Source: Camarhynchus parvulus (Eukaryota; Chordata; Aves; Passeriformes; Thraupidae). From it: a DNA stretch of 64,000 bases. Below, piece by piece: positions 59,645-64,000 of this stretch; position 1 is the first letter of the stretch; every line of letters starts with the position of its first letter. The stretch spans positions 23,793,733-23,857,732 of the forward strand of contig NC_044574.1 in assembly GCF_901933205.1 (NCBI RefSeq). The letters run 5' to 3'. The position numbers and the translations under genes were made by a program. The notes under the pieces were generated by a model. That model was not told the origin of the DNA. It was given only the letters and a program-made list of their open reading frames with translations, and did not search any database.

Positions 59645-61532
59645 TATTGTTTTTCACAGTGGATATGGGCACAAAGTAGCAACATGGCAGCGGGTTACAC
59701 ACACACATGGCTGATGAGCATTAGCAAACTCCATCTGGTCATGGATTAATGGAGTGTGCTTGGCATGAGCATAGGCTCCAGGCAGCTCTGTTCTGGTTGG
59801 TTTCAAAGCTCAGGTAACCAGTGTGAATGGAAAGGAATGAGGTGTTCTCGTGTGCAGAAAACAAACGAGTAAAGGACCAGGCCTGGCAACTTTGCTGCTC
59901 TAACCTGCATGCACTGCTGTAGGGTCACGGCTCAGATTAAATCCCTACACACATCTTGAGATGGATGAGTAGGGAATCACAGCAACGGCCCAGACAGTTA
60001 GAAATGAAGCTTAATAGAACACACCCATAGGAAGATATTTCTGTTTAATACTTTCCAAATATGTGGAATATTTTCTGTTCTGTCAAGCTAGGTTTTTGAG
60101 ATTGCAGGGGAAGAAACTGGTCATTGCTAAAGCAAAAAATTCAACATAGGATGGTAGTTCAGTGGAGAGCATGTAATAGACCTTTTACTTCTACACCTCC
60201 TAACAATTTTAGGAGGTCTCTGGAACAGCAGATGCAAAACAATCAGCAGTAAAATAGTGTCATATTGGAGTGACCTAAAATGTATAAGGAGGTCAAAGAA
60301 ATCTATTATAAATGAAATTGGCATCTTATACATTTTCTGACATGTTCTTGTAAATGTAAACACATTTAGTAGTCCTACTGAAGTGCCCAAGTCTGCTTTC
60401 AAATTTATCACACCTTTTACAACTCCAAATCTATTTATCTGCAAGAGACAATGTTTCCTATGCATTCCATAACCTTCTTCTGTGTTTTGTTCCCTGCCTT
60501 TACAATCATGTTCCTGGTCATAACAGAACACTCACGAACTGAGAACAATTTAAAGGATCATTAAGATTAATAGCAATATTAAGTCTTTAATTAAAAATAT
60601 TTATGTTTTTAGAAGATCATATTGACATCCACCAGCTTAAAGAACAGAAAGAAATATTTGTAATTATAAGTGCTATCCCGATGACAGGAAGAAACAACAA
60701 TTAGATGAAGACATACAACAGTTAGGCAAAGTAATTCAGAGCAAAGCACCTAAAAATTATACTTTAATATTTAATAACTTACTCTTAAATGTATTTTTCT
60801 TTTTCATAAAATTTTTCCACTTTTTCCATTTGTCTTAAAATTGGATGTGATTTAATCTAACATTTTTATAACCTAATACTCACATTTTAATTTATATTTT
60901 TAGATTCAAGACTAAGAAGATGGCCCAGAAAAGCCTCTAAATAGTTATAATGATCTGTAATAAAATCATGTTATTGTGATCAGTTTCAGAAGGACCTATG
61001 ACGTCCAGAGACATCCAAAGGTGATTCATCACATTCCAGCATTTGCAAATCAGGTTGCTTTCCTCTTTAACAAAGCACATTATCCAGCAGGAGGGAAAGC
61101 TTTTATGCTTTGACAGCATACTGGAGAAGAATTCTCCGTGGAATATGCATTATATCTACTTTAGAGATGCAAGACAACTAGCAGATTACCAAGGTTATTA
61201 GTGAATACCCTATTAATAAATTTCCCTGACAGAAATGCTCAAGCAAGATATTCAGAAATTAATGTTCCTTTGATAAAAATAAATGTAATAACACTGCATT
61301 GTGGTTTTTACTATGTGGTTAGAGTTATGATTAATATTTAGTTATCTATTCTATATAATGCACTTTGGATTGCAGTGTAGTAAGCAGTGCCATAAAAATG
61401 AACTGTTGGGGAAACAAAATACGGAACTTCATATACATCCTAGATGGCCTGCTGCCCAATACACTCACTTCTTGGAAACATTTCTGTGTGGATGCAGTGC
61501 TTGCCTAGGCTTAGCAAGTCTCATCACATATT
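59645..61532. other. Unique non-coding DNA
   Basis: AT-rich unique sequence. Nothing is recognised. Confidence 0.5.
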
Positions 61533-61612
61533 TCGTAGAATCATAGAATATCGTTATTTGGAAGGGACCCACAAGGATAATCAAAATCCAACTCTTGGGC
61601 ACTTACTCTTTT
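61533..61612 (-). mobile_element. CR1 LINE 3'-end fragment
   Basis: The plus strand reads tcgtagaatcatagaatatc, then ttatttggaagggaccc and aatccaactcttgggcac, the reverse complement of the CR1 3' terminus. Only about 80 bp remain. Confidence 0.88.
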
Positions 61613-62077
61613 GCTTAAGACACAAACATCTAGTGGAATAGTGTTTATAAACAGCAGTGGAAGAGAAAGAGAGGCCTTTCTATATTATCAGCTCATACCA
61701 AAAGAATATCATTATCATCTTGCTGTTCCTGTGCATGAACTATTGACTGCAATTTTATTTGCGTCAAAATCTCTCCAACTTTGCAGCAAGGAATGACAGT
61801 CCATAGGAATGTCCATGGGCAAGTACACCAGTGCCACTGACCTTCCCCACTGCCACACGGTTTGCAGCCTTGCACCAGGACTGGCTGTGCCCCCAGTGTG
61901 CTCTGAGGAGGAGTTCATTGTTCTCCCCTGCTTTCCTCTGTGTAGCAGCTTTTTACTTAGGGGTTAGTCCGTGCAGAGGGACAGTTACGGTATGAAATGA
62001 TCCCATCTCGACAAACTTACTCTCCCTTCCTGCGGCGGACTGCAGTAGGAAGGTGGTGACTATGAAACAAGCAAGGC

Positions 62078-62092
62078 TACCATCTAGTGGTG
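62078..62092 (-). promoter_or_regulatory. Possible CTCF-binding site
   Basis: The minus strand reads CACCACTAGATGGTA, close to the CTCF core CCASYAGRKGGCR with one core mismatch (T for C). It lies in a small CpG-containing patch about 3 kb from the CpG island. Confidence 0.3.
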
Positions 62093-63207
62093 CTACTGCG
62101 CTTCCATAGCACAGAGAAACATACACTGAATATGGCTGAATATACTGAGCCTGAACACAGAAACTTAACTAAGAAAATTCTATTATAGCAGAATGGTTGG
62201 AACACTTTCTCCAACATTTTCATGCAGCTACAGTAAGTCTCCATTTTAAATAGAAAATCAAATAATTTTCCAGAAAAAGCAAAAACCACCACACACAGTG
62301 CACCTGCAACTAGCAGATTTGAGAATTAGACCCATAGCATGTAATTTTTCATTACAGGCTTGAACATGCTTGGAGGGTTCAGTCCCCCAGACACATTGCT
62401 TCTCAGGACCTGTGCAAAAGCATCTATTGCTCCCATTATTTTGAATTCCTGTCTCCTTAGTGCTCCCTGGGCTAGCATATAATGAAAGGTTAATTCTGCC
62501 ATGAACAAACTTCCCTGTGTTATTTACAGAGAAGCAAAGGCCACAAGACATCAGTCTCAGATAAGATTATTCCAGTAGTTAAATCAAACCAGGAACTAAA
62601 TCAAGGCCTCCTGCTATACTTATGGAGCCCTCTCCTATTCACTATATGAGCTGAGGCACGTTGCCACTACGTTAATGAAGCCTGTATAGGAACAATTTGT
62701 AGGCCAGCAGTTCTCTCATATCTTGGCATACCAAGCAAGGCAGAATGATAATTTTGAAGTATCTCTGTAGCTCTTCAGGAATGCAAAGCCTTGCATCCAG
62801 GAATGGTTGTAAAGTAATTGTAAATGATCTCTTAGACATCTATCTAGATGTAATTCTCAGGTCTCTCCTTTCTCTGCCTGTTACACAGCAGTATATTGAG
62901 ATTTCCTACTGGGAGGGTGAAGGAAACGTGGCCTGACCTGACTGGCCACCAGGCATATAAACTCCTTGGTTATATGGTGAATTTACCCAGCCCTCCCACT
63001 CATCCAAACATGGGCAGCTCCATTTTTTATTATTATTACAGGCAGGTTCTGAGCGGTGCAAGCAGGGTGACTGTGTTTGCTCACAAATAATCACCATATT
63101 CGAAACAGGAGAACTTACCAACTGACCACTGCAGGTAAACAGGCCATTGGGAACTTCCTTCTAGCTGGAAGGGCCAGATGGGGGAAAGCTGCTCTCTGTA
63201 ACAAAGA

Positions 63208-63253
63208 AGCTGCTATTAATTAATAGCAGCTATTAATTCTTTGTAACAAAGAA
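63208..63253. repeat. Perfect 24-bp palindrome plus adjacent 17-bp near-palindrome
   Basis: 63208-63231 equals its own reverse complement (half-site agctgctattaa). At 63237-63253, ttctttgt and acaaagaa flank a single A. The sequence tgtaacaaagaa occurs both before (63198-) and after the palindrome, as a direct repeat. Confidence 0.9.
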
Positions 63254-63834
63254 CCTGCAGAGTTTCTAAATGCTACAGTAGCTGCTTAGGCACTGCTAGA
63301 AGCCAGTAGCTGCTTTCAGAGTTGACTTTTCTGCAAACTCCACTTGCTCTTTTATGTGGCTCTGGTGGACAAAAATACTCAAAAGCTGCCACAGAGCAAG
63401 GCCTGCAATTATAGGCAGTCAAATGAAGAGAATAGCTCACATTTGCAAAGTTGACATTTAGCTAGATTTTCTTGCTTTGGCTGCTTAAAATGGGAACTCT
63501 AGCCTGATGGGAGCTGAAACATATGATCACCAATATTTTCCTACAACTGAGAAATAGGAATACGACAAGCGATTTTGCAATGTAGGTTGCATTTGAGGCT
63601 CTAAATATTTTGTTGTTCAAACAGCACAAAATAAAGCACAGCTTGTAAGTTTTAGGAAAACACCTCTCCTTTGCCAGCAGCTGCTGTGCTTCAGGCCTGC
63701 CACTCTGGCATCTTGGAGCTTTCCCTGGAAGAACTTCACTGCAGGTTCTGCCCAACAGGCAGCCAAGGATGATGATCAGTACAGCTCCCTGTGAGGCAGT
63801 CAGGAAAGCCATGTTTCAGGCCAGAATGGCCTCA

Positions 63835-63912
63835 TGCTATATGTGGGACTTTGAGAAACCTGTCTGGTATAGTTGCAGGTGTTGCTGCCCATGGCAGGGA
63901 GTTTGAGACCTC
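63835..63912 (+). mobile_element. CR1 LINE 3'-region fragment
   Basis: tgggactttgagaaacctgtctgg, then gtgttgctgcccatggcagggagttt, corresponds to the 'ggggctttgagcaacctggt...tgcccatggcaggg' block of the CR1 3' end. It is diverged. Confidence 0.75.
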
Positions 63913-63929
63913 TCTCGAGGATATTTGAG

Positions 63930-64000
63930 TAGTCTTGGGAATCTGGAGAGGTCACATTTGACTGGTAGCAGGCAAATGTTGTTCCAATTTTCAAGAAGGG
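63930..64000 (+). mobile_element. CR1-type LINE reverse-transcriptase fragment, cut by the window end
   Basis: tggtagcaggcaaatgttgttccaattttcaagaaggg translates to ...AGKCCSNFQEG in one frame and to ANVVPIFKKG in another. The latter matches the conserved ANVxPIFKKG block of the CR1 reverse transcriptase. The element must continue beyond base 64000. Confidence 0.75.

Larger units (their letters stand above)
61613..63834. other. Unique non-coding DNA
   Basis: Holds a CpG-containing patch with a possible CTCF site (61966-62105) and the palindrome cluster at 63198-63253. No gene is recognised. Confidence 0.5.

Noticed and set aside
60145..60225. ggtagttcagtggagagca, resembling a tRNA A box
   Set aside because: No matching B box (GGTTCRANNCC) or cloverleaf-compatible 3' half follows.
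1..64000. CRISPR arrays, operons, rRNA genes, intact retroviral genes
   Set aside because: None seen. Repeats are CR1, LTR or simple-sequence types, and no gag, pol or env frame flanks the LTRs.

Overview
This is 64 kb of vertebrate nuclear DNA, most likely from a bird. CR1 LINE fragments dominate the recognisable repeats, and their 3' ends carry the ATTCTATGATTCTAT signature typical of avian CR1. Two solo endogenous-retrovirus LTRs of types I know from songbird genomes are also present. Between repeats the sequence is AT-rich and CpG-poor, with microsatellites and poly-purine tracts, as in avian introns or intergenic DNA. I see no operons, bacterial genes, rRNA, tRNA or CRISPR arrays. Order and species cannot be fixed by eye; 'passerine-like' is an inference from the LTRs.

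Layout. 1-17.8 kb: unique, repeat-poor DNA with candidate exons near 0.4 kb (+) and 4.3 kb (-) and a perfect hairpin at 5.0 kb. 17.8-19.0 kb: minus-strand solo ERVL-type LTR. 19-28.4 kb: unique DNA with candidate minus-strand exons at 20.2, 25.2 and 28.1 kb. 28.4-29.0 kb: CR1 on the minus strand. 32.1-33.2 kb: the longest CR1, plus strand, with a decayed reverse-transcriptase C-terminus. 36.3 and 46.1 kb: short CR1 3' ends. 51.0-51.4 kb: minus-strand solo LTR with a near-perfect 6-bp target duplication. 57.9-59.0 kb: a CpG-rich promoter region, the only strong gene-regulatory landmark. 59.3, 61.5 and 63.8-64.0 kb: further CR1 fragments.

Gene content. The CpG island at about 58.37-59.04 kb is best read as the 5' end of a gene. 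On the minus strand it holds two plausible exon-1 donors, then a T-rich acceptor tract, then a 282-nt CpG-containing second exon ending in AGG|GTAAGTGT. This suggests transcription leftwards, with most of the window being introns, but a plus-strand or bidirectional promoter is not excluded. Several short minus-strand segments with good splice sites and one open frame are listed as candidate exons. Their reading phases do not chain and chance pseudo-exons are common, so each is low confidence. I could not name the gene.

No new biological system is evident. The more unusual items are perfect short-loop hairpins and palindromes (5.0, 11.8, 52.2, 63.2 kb), a 66-bp uninterrupted homopurine tract (52.35 kb), a pentanucleotide repeat inside the CpG island, a CR1 beside the island that has kept many CpGs, and overlapping start codons in the proposed second exon.
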